From assembly GCA_024398845.1 (NCBI GenBank), contig JAKSIM010000021.1, positions 1-45,801 of the forward strand: DNA of 45,801 bases. Reading direction: 5' to 3'. Made by a program: the position numbers and the translations under genes. The notes under the pieces were generated by a model. That model worked only from the letters and a program-made list of their open reading frames with translations, ran no database searches and was not told where the DNA came from. The stretch comes from Fibrobacter sp. Its GTDB lineage: Bacteria > Fibrobacterota > Fibrobacteria > Fibrobacterales > Fibrobacteraceae. Within the stretch, counting starts at the first letter, position 1, and each line of letters opens with the position of its first letter. Positions 34,601 to 40,714 of the stretch are shown here, piece by piece.

Positions 34601-37555
34601 TGCAGTTACGTACTTTTGAAAGCGGTTACACCGTCGTTCTCTACGTTCTTTGCGATGGACTCCTTATTCGCAGATAGTGTGGTCTATGTGGATTCTCTCG
34701 CATTTGACACAACGTTGTTTGTATGTGATGCTTCGTTGCCGATGGATGATGTTTGGGCGGGTACTGTAAATGGTTGGCTGGAATATCCGGTAGCTTGTCA
34801 CGGCAAGAGTGACTATTTGTTGCAGTTACGCTCTGGCTCAGACGTGGTTGCGGAAAATCATGGGGCAACTCCACAGAAGATTATATGGAAATTGAGGGGA
34901 ACAGACGTTCATTCTTCGTTAGGAACGTTTGATTCTAAGATTGTGTACTATGGATCCGACGGAAGCGTGCGCCCGATGGCAGGGCCAATCGTGAGGCTGG
35001 ATTCTCTCGCCCCGGTCATCGAAGATGGCACGGAAGTCGAGGCGCAGGACGATGAGGTCGGAGTTGGTGTCCTTGTCAAGGGGGCTGTTTCTGATATCGG
35101 AAGCGGAATTTCTGTAACGACGCTTGAACTCTATTTGGGTGGAAGCCTTGTCACGAGTAGGACCCTTTTGGGTGACTCTGTATTTGCAGAAAAATTAGTT
35201 CTTGATTACGATGCCTTGGCGCGTTGCGTTGGCTGCGCTGCGACAGTGAAAGTGACTGCAGAGGATTTCGGGCACAATCGTACCCAAGCGTCGTTTAAGA
35301 CGCAGAAACTCTATCCGTACCCGACATCACTTGTGCTTTGGTACCCGCTCCGTGAGGGGACTGGGGATACGGCTTACGAGATGACTGGAACAGGACTCGA
35401 TTTGGAACTTTCTGGAGTGCCGAAAGCTTGGAATATGGGAACTGAACTTCAACTGTCCGATGCATCTGACCGTGCAACAAGTTCCGGTAGGCTTTCCGCT
35501 ACGGAGCAGGGAACGGAACTCTCCGTGGAGGTGAAGGCTAGAGTTGGCCGTGGCGACAGTACTGCCCGTACGTTTATCTCGTTTGAAGGGAATGACTGGT
35601 GGCGCATAGGTGTTGGTCTCCAAAATCGTTACTTTGTCGAAAATGCGTCGGGACGAACCTATTTTGACCTTGTTCGCAACTACAATGCGTTTGTGCATTT
35701 CGTGTTTGTATTTGACAGTTTAGATGCTTTGCTGTACGCGGACGGAAAACTACTTGAAACGAAACGTCTGACTGCTCCTATGCGATGGGGAACGGGTGGG
35801 CGTGTTGTCATTGGTCGTTCTGGCCTTAACGCAGCGACATCGCGTTTAAGAGACTTGCGAATCTACTCGTCCGCTTTGACAGCCGAACAGGTGGATGTTT
35901 TGCACAACGGCTATACTCCGGCTGTAGGTCCTGATACTCCGGTGGTTCCCGATACGATGGAGGTACACGCCGTCCGTGCCGTGACGCTTGCTCACGACGG
36001 TCTTACGAAAGATCTTTCGTGCGATCTTCCGGGCAAGTCCTACCTGTTGCAAAAATCTTCCACCTCGCAGGGGCGTATGGTATGGAACGTGGACGTGGAC
36101 GGAGGCCTTTACTCGGTCTACCTGCTGTCGCGTGGTTACGCCACCGAAACCTCGCGTGTAGAAATCTTTGTAAATGGCACGAGCCGCGGCATTCGCTCGC
36201 TGAAGACTACAGGACTTTGGGAAAGCGTGATGGTGGATTCCCTTGTGAGCCTTCCGGTTGGTGCAAATGAGATTGTCGTGCGCCCGGTAGGGAACCTCGG
36301 TGTTGCGGGTGTTGCACTCGTAAAGTCAAATGCTGCGGTGGTGGCGTCCGACGTTCCTTATGGTGAAAGTACATGGACCAGTCCGGCCCCGCGCGTGTCT
36401 GTACTGATGTCTTACGAGAGCCCGAATGATCGTGCTTGGGCCAAGCCCTGGTTCCGTTTGCGTAACTTGACGGGCGTTCGCTACGATAACGTGCGCTTGC
36501 GTTACTACTATCGCGGTGAGGGGGCCGATGTTGTTGCTCAGTACTTCTCGGAGTGGAATGTGCCGATGAGTGTTCGCCAGGACGAAGGATCCGTTTATTA
36601 TGGCGAAGTGACTATGCCACAGGCAATCGAGGCCTTCGGTTCTGTGTACGGCGGCGACGGCCCGAAGTTCGGCCTGCATCGTGCCGAACCCCACTATCCG
36701 TCATGGTATATCGGTGACGACCCGAGTTATGTCCCGGGGGCTGAATATGGCTTTGTTCAGGGTACGGGCGTCGCTTTGCTTGATGAGGAAGGGGAATTGC
36801 TGAACGATTGGGCGTGCTACGATGTAGATGGCCCCGCTGAGGCTCCTGTGCGGAGCGCCCGTGTACTTGCCTACGACGAGAATTACGGTTCGCCGAATTC
36901 GACTACGGTTGCGATGGTGGTTGAAAATACTGGAACATCTGCTATTGATGGCTTTGAAAGTCGCTACTATTTCCGTGCAAATCCAGGAACGAGAGCGGTT
37001 GATGTGTACACCAACCAGTTTGCCGAGGAATCTGTTGTGGACGCGGGTGGCGGTCTTTACTATGTTTCGTTCATGTACGATGGCACCATCCTCAATCCGG
37101 GCGAAAAGTCCGATTTCGGTACGGGCGTAAAGTTCTCTTTGCATACAAAAGATTGGCAGGGGAGCTTTGACGACCGACTTGACCCCTCGTATCATAACGT
37201 GGGCGTAGGTGCTTTTGCTGAGGCGGACTCTGTTGTTGTGCTCGATAGGCTTGGCAATTTGCTGTGGGGTGGCGTACCTCGCCCGAAATTTGATTCGCGC
37301 TACCATGAAACCGCTCCTTCCGGGAAATCCCCGGTGCGTGTCGAAGGTGACGTGGTTTATGTAACCATCAAGAATGCCGGGAACTACACTCTTGAAACGG
37401 TGAATGCCGGGGGCCTGCCTCTTGAAACGCTTTTCAGCGGAAAATGGGAGGCTGGCGATCATGCGGTGACTATCGCCGGCAAGAAGTTCGCCACAGGGAG
37501 CTACCTTGTGCTTCGTCGCGGTACGGAAATACTCTCTTGGCAATTGTTTAGGTAA
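25667..37555 (+). CDS. giant secreted multidomain protein, putative adhesin
   Basis: A 3962-residue protein with a Sec signal (MKKIGFCILVLCFAVTAFG). About 22-300 looks like a lipase/PGAP1-type alpha/beta-hydrolase: VILLNSVWGG, then ILVAEGAVGLAVREYI where a GHSMGG-type elbow belongs, then FFNTPHEGT. Gly150 takes the nucleophile Ser position, so it is probably inactive. About 300-620 is helical. Then come many beta-sandwich-like repeats, several with D(T/R)(T/E)AP motifs. About 1875-1955 resembles a FlgD Ig domain (SWDGFTDNNHARMAAGRYYI), about 3220-3418 LamG, about 3432-3555 CBM6-like, about 3576-3722 and 3731-3872 paired CBM3-like modules, and about 3884-3962 a type IX-like sorting tail. The C-terminal part is more GC-rich. 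GTAGGAT precedes the ATG. FISUMP gene 37571 follows after 15 bases. Domain names come from reading the sequence, not from a search. Confidence 0.8.
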   Translation: MKKIGFCILVLCFAVTAFGIPVTPGSSSIVILLNSVWGGDTSSSVDEMWKNTGLKDHLQNNSLGGASFIYTKTYDVTKLSPIDFVTKMSGVGEKSIQDDALDEWFKNVNDSKSAVGKWKKSKKSGQATLENLKKERMDLVPSKFILVAEGAVGLAVREYIQGSLYRGEFSNVIFFNTPHEGTGFADQALFKFDSTSLEKTQDQSSLAALSTMVLAAYIIGGSGQVKEILMSLAKDAVLGMAYNFGGDAKDAFKKARYFDNVKVDNSALWYLAQDADVTDNSYDVLREKAKNLNVEEYLGGTQLLNSYSKLNEFSHPNYDVVYSYGFPTIGNGRRTLDDYVDQVKNHVSKEKLKKIVADTLKQALTEKLDDCGINPDTLKLLAKNFAENIINESESYKQFYSDYVKETLDSVLQNYGTEIAKVQGVLKNVNWGDYAKGIAELRSYKFNRDDIPGSVINALSIIEKFIPEKYKSEIYSSIIENFSPEVIRYGECLLTDKNVVDCAKKGLSVMASNLSNYSLNFFDEGVFDVPLYSAIGEGVAAFKESGAVRTGYSLADIVSKNKSKYSELYDYQKKLSDIGILEVERKVVDIALDIGCEALDKVNPAYGKICKAAEFATNVGLIAAMSSKIRSVVKNVDVLTRTKSIAVEQSVVELDSVAIAPFGNGNFHTHVLTHIDNMLYSDPLISIRGLHLKGADGADSVSRMLFLDTCQGGDVYNSVTLKKNCADSKGNINSIEPIPMNEMVTLGTTDVGGSKILPVRMVETDTSGRYASMVKYGALEPFYLTSGEYLKEFHFQIDDLHPDSLWWIKLDFNTRAQIAFERDVSGQWTSYMGTSYRWTPIETIANPVRDDGLFVFRPKEVLNAYGKKTNQTVTLSLLQEDGPNIVNISIMNNAGRLYSTRFSYFFQATDLKLGGGWPSDLATVSRLEKPNVYLNNLAYSKKIVGGTLTISRVNSGVDADSLNFMDSVNVSYALFDSTNKDQVWNIWADLSGLWKRHPIAPGEYMLQWNIKTEVDDGITKGSSFDKLKTTVFVDTTAPSVELHVLKNNLSASLVDGKWAVVQNNDPTYNRTLRAVRGFIVSRSNRSDTTVLFNRVGYAEQYLDVRWDDSVTVGNQGLYDFYVQAFDYAEPDDIVSKLLVRHATMPDSLWSVVTNGAGFRAGINGITLKDSVWIDTEAPKLVNGSVRVNVSSDSLYKVDAFLSQGGRKKWTGNVVNMYDTLHVAFQLREDLLQRDTVGVVYNIVFEDSLRGTSKSYTDYIEMTQNIETINFVEPEANRLLDGVYAVFVEVTDAAGKFRREKIVDKVIVDRTAPFIVNVVGGADCVKDVVSVGDVSVSLSQIDDIPANRSNLECYAYLNAAGTIVDWKKVYDEKMSMVNIQANGSFQFPMESLLNKNIDGYWNFKVGCFDAAGNFGWKNDFFSMGARYPRITYPNDSVNAMYYGKILLKGETPNPELDNRNDNLAEFKLEWREKGDSTWQNKDLMYLVHGILPNSRALAVWDASSNSTGVYEIRLSVRGCSDSLRCSWVSDIAEVPIYQRVDSLYFNQQPTFAYDTLPKMQTPGKYEPIAVALKHANDYTDWVVDVDVYVQSPKDSSVMTIGAHKTFNPAAVSPFYGKPSVDMAGLSVWQDQEDFWHLRWLGNAEGIFLDSSSARKEDSIPGYCVNDTSLLCARMAPVMKLMYVDSMVHFVKDTSAYDSLDASIAFAGFSAGNVAIPAYDRTMLWDLDGDSVHVKFKSTAAFAVDLSSVFKSSGRIFFGQNSLPKDSVNGQSRGIGSVYVWPEKYRMNFDWNGLTQTNQYPGGDSVLMTVLAYNKRFPELVVSDTVSWQLNFGSSGLVTAVDVSEPGEMFVGLGDSLQDSASIVRTQIGFTFDVVGQTGYVSAYVLDSTEKVVRTLKKLERTIAGLASGMANVVSWDGFTDNNHARMAAGRYYIMVTVEDDSGTVIDSLKYPFDLKYSEMLKEAPTSGTNYAVLKMDEAREENGELRYEGKLDFMLNADASANVLPLGEEEFRYHWEWADGASGVQPLAVYKKERFSLGIRRHRRSFPVTVAVLMAANGYDVEGVWEDKCGFNWETILSGGWSCVPQFLYCGVRNRAYPYRIAIKRMVMWENEPANIENYYKYGDSLGVSGMFDLTLDPGREIVGYDANGNPTLPIVLDVKVFPADEFANIRDVYLNKNTNVRGYANADAQIESFDWRHFFDKESYAESSLMQYWLDNFGGKVVYWHGSQKGFLFNDGKFYLTNETSIGTKGSCTPSAEKDSTDKNFVCGAKTPDKENDTTAIKEYNPHANMMDVEVVHYEKEDYYATNFKDHETGCGEHDGSAANIKVMLRFRVNPDYWHPLKWGENNLANRYVRFDPTNSTVYGDEGYLYSIENTPSLANNYVNYFNGSTWTRSSEKDSAFITAFEAQALPMQPHPQNPLLFNDEINATSALDTSLRKSSYSLNFFKVPGDDFIARVEYIAPDNSLKSFTYTTSDVGGSSLSSIDGINPLAINFFVAPRRSILDAISTNVQNFTVEYPFKGNADTISIMRMSEDDRKNYKFYKGLASRIHYGVNDWTETEWKAAFVGHSGYVKNPLTEPPLVGFVPIPELKSYTPNGKNMLDSVFVYKVKSSDTLASGEWIVPDDSLQRLNLDVVDIRSGRGPSANWKLVPESASDSGWMVTPLANNKWSIQNPGEVRHASLRYVFNRDSISFGNMNVHVPLANVVQQSVWSRVLQDSMKTNFKVENVDVVRRDSVNVVDPYVVASYDANNSRFSVNRTDVDPLERVAEMVTLRGRVPGSGTKWRLKYTKNGLLYHLGSNVQRTFPKREPYPALDSIDVSRLQGNTSFFLTYGGDGDYTYYRQLDVHIGHLVKPSDSTTVQSKYGNVSVSFAPYAWGENEVDVTARTVSKTDYNFSAFRNLKIAGPVIEVLPSHKFTDSTKYPVVQMRVSCASIAAEHMDIDNLKIYKPDFDLGEIVPLETQIMGRFDDKDNLVTGDSCSYVLLKAVTPSFSTFFAMDSLFADSVVYVDSLAFDTTLFVCDASLPMDDVWAGTVNGWLEYPVACHGKSDYLLQLRSGSDVVAENHGATPQKIIWKLRGTDVHSSLGTFDSKIVYYGSDGSVRPMAGPIVRLDSLAPVIEDGTEVEAQDDEVGVGVLVKGAVSDIGSGISVTTLELYLGGSLVTSRTLLGDSVFAEKLVLDYDALARCVGCAATVKVTAEDFGHNRTQASFKTQKLYPYPTSLVLWYPLREGTGDTAYEMTGTGLDLELSGVPKAWNMGTELQLSDASDRATSSGRLSATEQGTELSVEVKARVGRGDSTARTFISFEGNDWWRIGVGLQNRYFVENASGRTYFDLVRNYNAFVHFVFVFDSLDALLYADGKLLETKRLTAPMRWGTGGRVVIGRSGLNAATSRLRDLRIYSSALTAEQVDVLHNGYTPAVGPDTPVVPDTMEVHAVRAVTLAHDGLTKDLSCDLPGKSYLLQKSSTSQGRMVWNVDVDGGLYSVYLLSRGYATETSRVEIFVNGTSRGIRSLKTTGLWESVMVDSLVSLPVGANEIVVRPVGNLGVAGVALVKSNAAVVASDVPYGESTWTSPAPRVSVLMSYESPNDRAWAKPWFRLRNLTGVRYDNVRLRYYYRGEGADVVAQYFSEWNVPMSVRQDEGSVYYGEVTMPQAIEAFGSVYGGDGPKFGLHRAEPHYPSWYIGDDPSYVPGAEYGFVQGTGVALLDEEGELLNDWACYDVDGPAEAPVRSARVLAYDENYGSPNSTTVAMVVENTGTSAIDGFESRYYFRANPGTRAVDVYTNQFAEESVVDAGGGLYYVSFMYDGTILNPGEKSDFGTGVKFSLHTKDWQGSFDDRLDPSYHNVGVGAFAEADSVVVLDRLGNLLWGGVPRPKFDSRYHETAPSGKSPVRVEGDVVYVTIKNAGNYTLETVNAGGLPLETLFSGKWEAGDHAVTIAGKKFATGSYLVLRRGTEILSWQLFR

Positions 37556-37570
37556 AGGATATGCGAAAAA

Positions 37571-38257
37571 ATGAATAGGTTTGTAAAAGTATTGGTAACG
37601 TTGTCCGCCTTGTTGTGCGCAGGTTGCACGACCGACGCCGATGGTGATGATTTTGATGCCGGGAAGGTGTGCCCCGTTGAGGGCGTGAACGTTTACGGCA
37701 TGCCCAACCGCGGTACGTTCATCGATGAGCGCGATGGCCGCGAGTACAAGTACACCACCATCGGAAACCGAATGTGGATGGCCGAGAATCTCAATTACGA
37801 TTGCGATTACGGCTATTGCTATGAAGTAGATTCCATCCCGAATTTTTGTGAAACCTATGGAAGAATGTATAACTTGTATAAGGATGGTAAGCGCTATGGC
37901 CTGTTGGATTGGGATAAAGTGGATAGCATTTGCCCTAAAGGGTGGCATGTGCCGACTCAAGAGGAATGGGCTGAAATGGTAGATTTACTGGGAGCTGGTT
38001 CTACTCGTTTTTTGGATGTTTCATTTAATCCACAAATCGTTACGCCGGATGATGTGTGCTCGTTGAGTGTCCTTTCTGCGGGAGTTGTATACAATAACTT
38101 TAGATTGGAAAACGTTCATCATTCTGCTGATTTTTGGACATCTACTCAAAAAAATGTGAGTTGTGCGTATTCGGCGCACTTTACGGATCCTAGAAGTGGG
38201 GGAGCTCTCTTTGCGGCAGCTTTACCAAGACAGTCCATCCGCTGTATAAAGGATTGA
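37571..38257 (+). CDS. FISUMP-domain lipoprotein 1
   Basis: A 228-residue lipoprotein of the Fibrobacter succinogenes major paralogous family (TIGR02145/PF09603). The signal ends in CAGC (Cys19). A short acidic cassette (TTDADGDDFDAGKVCPVEG) is followed by the domain: IGNRMWMAENLNYDC, YGRMYNLY, ICPKGWHVPTQEEWAEMVDLLG, FWTSTQ, and the terminal RQSIRCIKD, with several Cys pairs. The domain resembles the C-type-lectin-like/FGE fold and may bind surface ligands. It lies 15 bases behind the giant gene and is probably cotranscribed. Six A's before the ATG force the start at 37571, since the upstream ATG at 37561 runs into a stop. Confidence 0.93.
   Translation: MNRFVKVLVTLSALLCAGCTTDADGDDFDAGKVCPVEGVNVYGMPNRGTFIDERDGREYKYTTIGNRMWMAENLNYDCDYGYCYEVDSIPNFCETYGRMYNLYKDGKRYGLLDWDKVDSICPKGWHVPTQEEWAEMVDLLGAGSTRFLDVSFNPQIVTPDDVCSLSVLSAGVVYNNFRLENVHHSADFWTSTQKNVSCAYSAHFTDPRSGGALFAAALPRQSIRCIKD
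37622..37869 (+). repeat. 248-base perfect repeat, copy 1
   Basis: Identical to 38354-38601 (offset 732). It covers the mature N-terminal cassette and the first half of the FISUMP domain. The sequence diverges outside it. Confidence 0.9.
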
Positions 38258-38302
38258 TTTCTTTAAAAAGTGTTCGTGATGTGTAAATAGGATATGCGAA
38301 AA

Positions 38303-38992
38303 ATGAATATGTTTGTAAAATCATTGATAACGTTGTTTGCTCTACTGTGTGTGGGTTGCACGACCGACGCCGATGGTGATGATTTTGATGCCGGGAAGGT
38401 GTGCCCCGTTGAGGGCGTGAACGTTTACGGCATGCCCAACCGCGGTACGTTCATCGATGAGCGCGATGGCCGCGAGTACAAGTACACCACCATCGGAAAC
38501 CGAATGTGGATGGCCGAGAATCTCAATTACGATTGCGATTACGGCTATTGCTATGAAGTAGATTCCATCCCGAATTTTTGTGAAACCTATGGAAGAATGT
38601 ACAATTTGTATAAGGAAGGCAAGCACGATGGCCTGTTGGATTGGGATAAAGTGGATAGCATTTGCCCTAAGGGGTGGCATGTGCCGACTCAAGAGGAATG
38701 GGCCGAAATGGTTGATTTACTGGGGGCCGGTTCTACTCGTTTTTTTGATGTTTCATTTAACCCCCAATTATTCACATCGGATGATGTGTGTTCGTTGAGT
38801 GTCCTTTCTGCGGGAGTTGTGTATTATAACTTTAGATTAGAAAGACTACATCATTCGGCTGCTTTTTGGACATCTACTCAACGAAATGTGAGCTGTGCGT
38901 ATTCGGCGAATTTTACGGATCCTAGAGGTGGGGGAGCCTACTTTTTTTCCGCTTTACCGAGACAGTCCATCCGTTGCATAAAGGATAACTAA
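38303..38992 (+). CDS. FISUMP-domain lipoprotein 2
   Basis: A 229-residue tandem duplicate of the preceding gene. The central 248 bases are identical, while the signal peptide and the C-terminal third differ by scattered substitutions (for example NNFRLENVHHSADFW versus YNFRLERLHHSAAFW). The lipobox is CVGC. The start is placed by homology at MNMF. An in-frame ATG at 38294 (MRKMNMF) exists here only because this copy has five A's where copy 1 has six. It ends two bases before the LolA-like gene, so the two are translated from one mRNA. Confidence 0.93.
   Translation: MNMFVKSLITLFALLCVGCTTDADGDDFDAGKVCPVEGVNVYGMPNRGTFIDERDGREYKYTTIGNRMWMAENLNYDCDYGYCYEVDSIPNFCETYGRMYNLYKEGKHDGLLDWDKVDSICPKGWHVPTQEEWAEMVDLLGAGSTRFFDVSFNPQLFTSDDVCSLSVLSAGVVYYNFRLERLHHSAAFWTSTQRNVSCAYSANFTDPRGGGAYFFSALPRQSIRCIKDN
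38354..38601 (+). repeat. 248-base perfect repeat, copy 2
   Basis: Identical to 37622-37869. A more diverged version of its first part occurs in the third FISUMP gene (about 39706-39872). Confidence 0.9.
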
Positions 38993-38994
38993 AA

Positions 38995-39630
38995 ATGCGT
39001 CAATTGATTTTCATTTTGTTTTTTTCTTTTGTATCGTCTTTCGCCCTGTCGCTGGATCAGGTTCGTGCAAATCTTGCGAAAAATTCATTTGCGAGCGATT
39101 CCATCGAGATGAGCATCCGCACGACGGTCAATACGCCTGCTGGCACCCAGGTTGTGTCTATCTACATTGTGCAGAAGGGGCTTTCTAAGACCTACACGGA
39201 ACTTCGAATGCCGATTATGAATCAACGTAGCATCGTGAATGGTTCCCGCATGAAGGTTGTTGACTTGAATACAAATAAGGCCCAAATATTGCCTTACAAT
39301 GGCGAGGCTCTTGCTGCTATGGCGTACACGAATTTTAACCCGCTTAAGTCGGGTGAGTGGGACGAACCGAAATTTGTCTCCGATGGCGTTTACTCTATCC
39401 GGGGTGAAAAGGGAACGCTTTATTACGATTCCAAAAAGAAGCGCGTTGAAAAACTGGAGTCCGGTGAGGGCGATTCCTTTGCGTTGACGACCTTCGAGTA
39501 CGATACCGAGAACAATCTCAAGAAGATGACGGTCGCTGTCGCTGCAGAGGGAGTGAACACTTCGGTGGTTACAGAAATCCTTGCCATGCGCAGCTCCGCC
39601 AAGTTCCCTGACAAACTGTTTGAATTCTAG
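38995..39630 (+). CDS. LolA-like periplasmic outer-membrane lipoprotein carrier
   Basis: A 211-residue protein with a cleavable signal peptide without lipobox (MRQLIFILFFSFVSSFALS). Its body resembles the open beta-barrel fold of LolA and related lipoprotein-sorting proteins: LDQVRANLAKNSFASDSIE, then strands AGTQVVSIYIVQKG, MKVVDLNTNKAQILPYN, and GTLYYDSKKKRVEKLES, with LTTFEYDTENNLKKM near the end. LolA proteins carry lipoproteins through the periplasm. It sits between lipoprotein genes, so a dedicated carrier for these FISUMP proteins is an attractive inference. The assignment rests on pattern, not a search. Confidence 0.7.
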   Translation: MRQLIFILFFSFVSSFALSLDQVRANLAKNSFASDSIEMSIRTTVNTPAGTQVVSIYIVQKGLSKTYTELRMPIMNQRSIVNGSRMKVVDLNTNKAQILPYNGEALAAMAYTNFNPLKSGEWDEPKFVSDGVYSIRGEKGTLYYDSKKKRVEKLESGEGDSFALTTFEYDTENNLKKMTVAVAAEGVNTSVVTEILAMRSSAKFPDKLFEF

Positions 39631-39658
39631 AATTTGATGATTTGAAAAGGATTGTACG

Positions 39659-40276
39659 ATGAAGTTTGTGAAATTTTTGATTGTCTTGCTCGTTCTTTTG
39701 TGCGCGGGTTGTACGACCGACGCCGATGATGACGATTTTGATGCCGGGAAGGTGTGCCCCGTCGAGGGCATGAACGCTTACGGCATGCCCAACCGCGGTA
39801 CGTTCGTCGATGAACGCGATGGCCGCGTGTACAAGTACACCACCATCGGAAACCGGATGTGGATGGCCGAAAACTTGCAGAAAGTTATAGGTTCGCGTAG
39901 TGATCTTTATAGCCTAATTGAGGCTAATCAAAGTTGCCCCGTTGGGTGGCATTTGCCTAGTGATGATGAATGGAATGATCTTATTGATGCGGTTGGAGGT
40001 GCTGATTCTGCAGGCGTTCGTTTAAAAGCGACTGAAGGCTGGAGACCACTTAATCGGGGGGATGACGGAAATGGACTTGACGTTTGCGGTTTTTCGATGA
40101 TTCCTCTTGTAGATGATAATTTTGAAATTTCGGGATTTGAAGCGAAAGTTTGGACGTCCACGCCAGACCATGCTGGTGGATATAATTTTAAGGAGTTCAC
40201 CAGTAACGAAACGACTGTTTTTACGGCTTCTGATGTTTCCCCTTACACGAAATTCGTCCGTTGCATAAAGGATTAA
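39659..40276 (+). CDS. FISUMP-domain lipoprotein 3
   Basis: A 205-residue lipoprotein sharing the N-terminal cassette (CTTDADDDDFDAGKVCPVEG and the IGNRMWMAEN region) with copies 1 and 2 but with a different remainder. After WMAENL the NYDC...YGRMYNLY segment is replaced by QKVIGSRSDLYSLIEANQS. The rest (SCPVGWHLPSDDEWNDLIDAVGG, VRLKATEGW, VCGFSMIP, VWTSTPD, VRCIKD) follows the usual FISUMP pattern. The lipobox is CAGC. AAAGGATTGTACG before the ATG holds the ribosome-binding site. It is the last gene of the locus. Confidence 0.92.
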   Translation: MKFVKFLIVLLVLLCAGCTTDADDDDFDAGKVCPVEGMNAYGMPNRGTFVDERDGRVYKYTTIGNRMWMAENLQKVIGSRSDLYSLIEANQSCPVGWHLPSDDEWNDLIDAVGGADSAGVRLKATEGWRPLNRGDDGNGLDVCGFSMIPLVDDNFEISGFEAKVWTSTPDHAGGYNFKEFTSNETTVFTASDVSPYTKFVRCIKD

Positions 40277-40293
40277 TTATTTTTTTTGCCTAC

Positions 40294-40349
40294 TTGCCAA
40301 AACTTTCTAAAAAATGTATATATGAATATATGAACGTGTATTCATATAT
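40294..40349 (+). promoter_or_regulatory. promoter and ArsR/SmtB-type operator
   Basis: Promoter: TTGCCA (40294-40299), 17 bases, TATATA (40317-40322). Operator: ATATGAA (40328-40334), CGTGTA, TTCATAT (40341-40347), lying within a 12-2-12 palindrome (40324-40349). This is the classical site of SmtB/CzrA-type zinc sensors (TGAA...TTCA). It covers the -10 element and start site, consistent with repression relieved by metal. A second, wider inverted repeat TATATGAATA/TATTCATATA (40319-40328, 40339-40348) overlaps it. Confidence 0.85.
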
Positions 40350-40405
40350 CAAAATGCACGTTCGTATGTTAAAGGACGTGTGTCAAAACGCAAAAGTAGG
40401 CGAAA

Positions 40406-40711
40406 ATGGCAAAAGTTTCTGTAGATACATTGTTTGAACTTTCGGAATTCTTCAAGTTCTTTGGCGATACGACGCGCATTCGTATTATCCATATCTTGAT
40501 GTCGGGAGAAATGTCCGTCAACGACATTGCCGAAAAATTGGGCTTGGAGCAGTCCGTGGTGAGTCACCAGCTACGCATTTTGCGAACGGCGAATCTTGTG
40601 AAGCCTCGCCGCGATGGCCGCAAGATGTTTTACGCCTTGGATGATGACCACATTGGCGTCATCTTTGAAACGGGACTTTCTCATATTCTCCATAAGAAAA
40701 GGGGGATGTAG
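40406..40711 (+). CDS. ArsR/SmtB-family zinc-type metal sensor repressor
   Basis: A 101-residue winged-helix repressor (SVNDIAEKLGLEQSVVSHQLRIL as helix-turn-helix, about residues 37-59). The last helix carries Asp80, His82, His93 and His96. The spacing D-x-H-(10)-H-x-x-H matches the alpha5 zinc site of CzrA/SmtB, and no alpha3 Cys (CxC) motif is present. It is therefore likely a Zn (or Co) sensor rather than As or Cd. The operator upstream fits, and the adjacent permease is the expected target. It ends three bases before that gene. Confidence 0.92.
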   Translation: MAKVSVDTLFELSEFFKFFGDTTRIRIIHILMSGEMSVNDIAEKLGLEQSVVSHQLRILRTANLVKPRRDGRKMFYALDDDHIGVIFETGLSHILHKKRGM

Positions 40712-40714
40712 AAA

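Noticed and set aside
37561..37578. Five-codon open frame before FISUMP 1
   Set aside because: It is the frame-shifted remnant of the upstream ATG seen in copy 2. It is too short and too close to the AAGGA to be a gene.
36701..37960. 419-codon minus-strand frame over the giant gene and FISUMP 1
   Set aside because: It spans two real genes and repeats partly at 38342-38692 only because the FISUMP cassette is duplicated.
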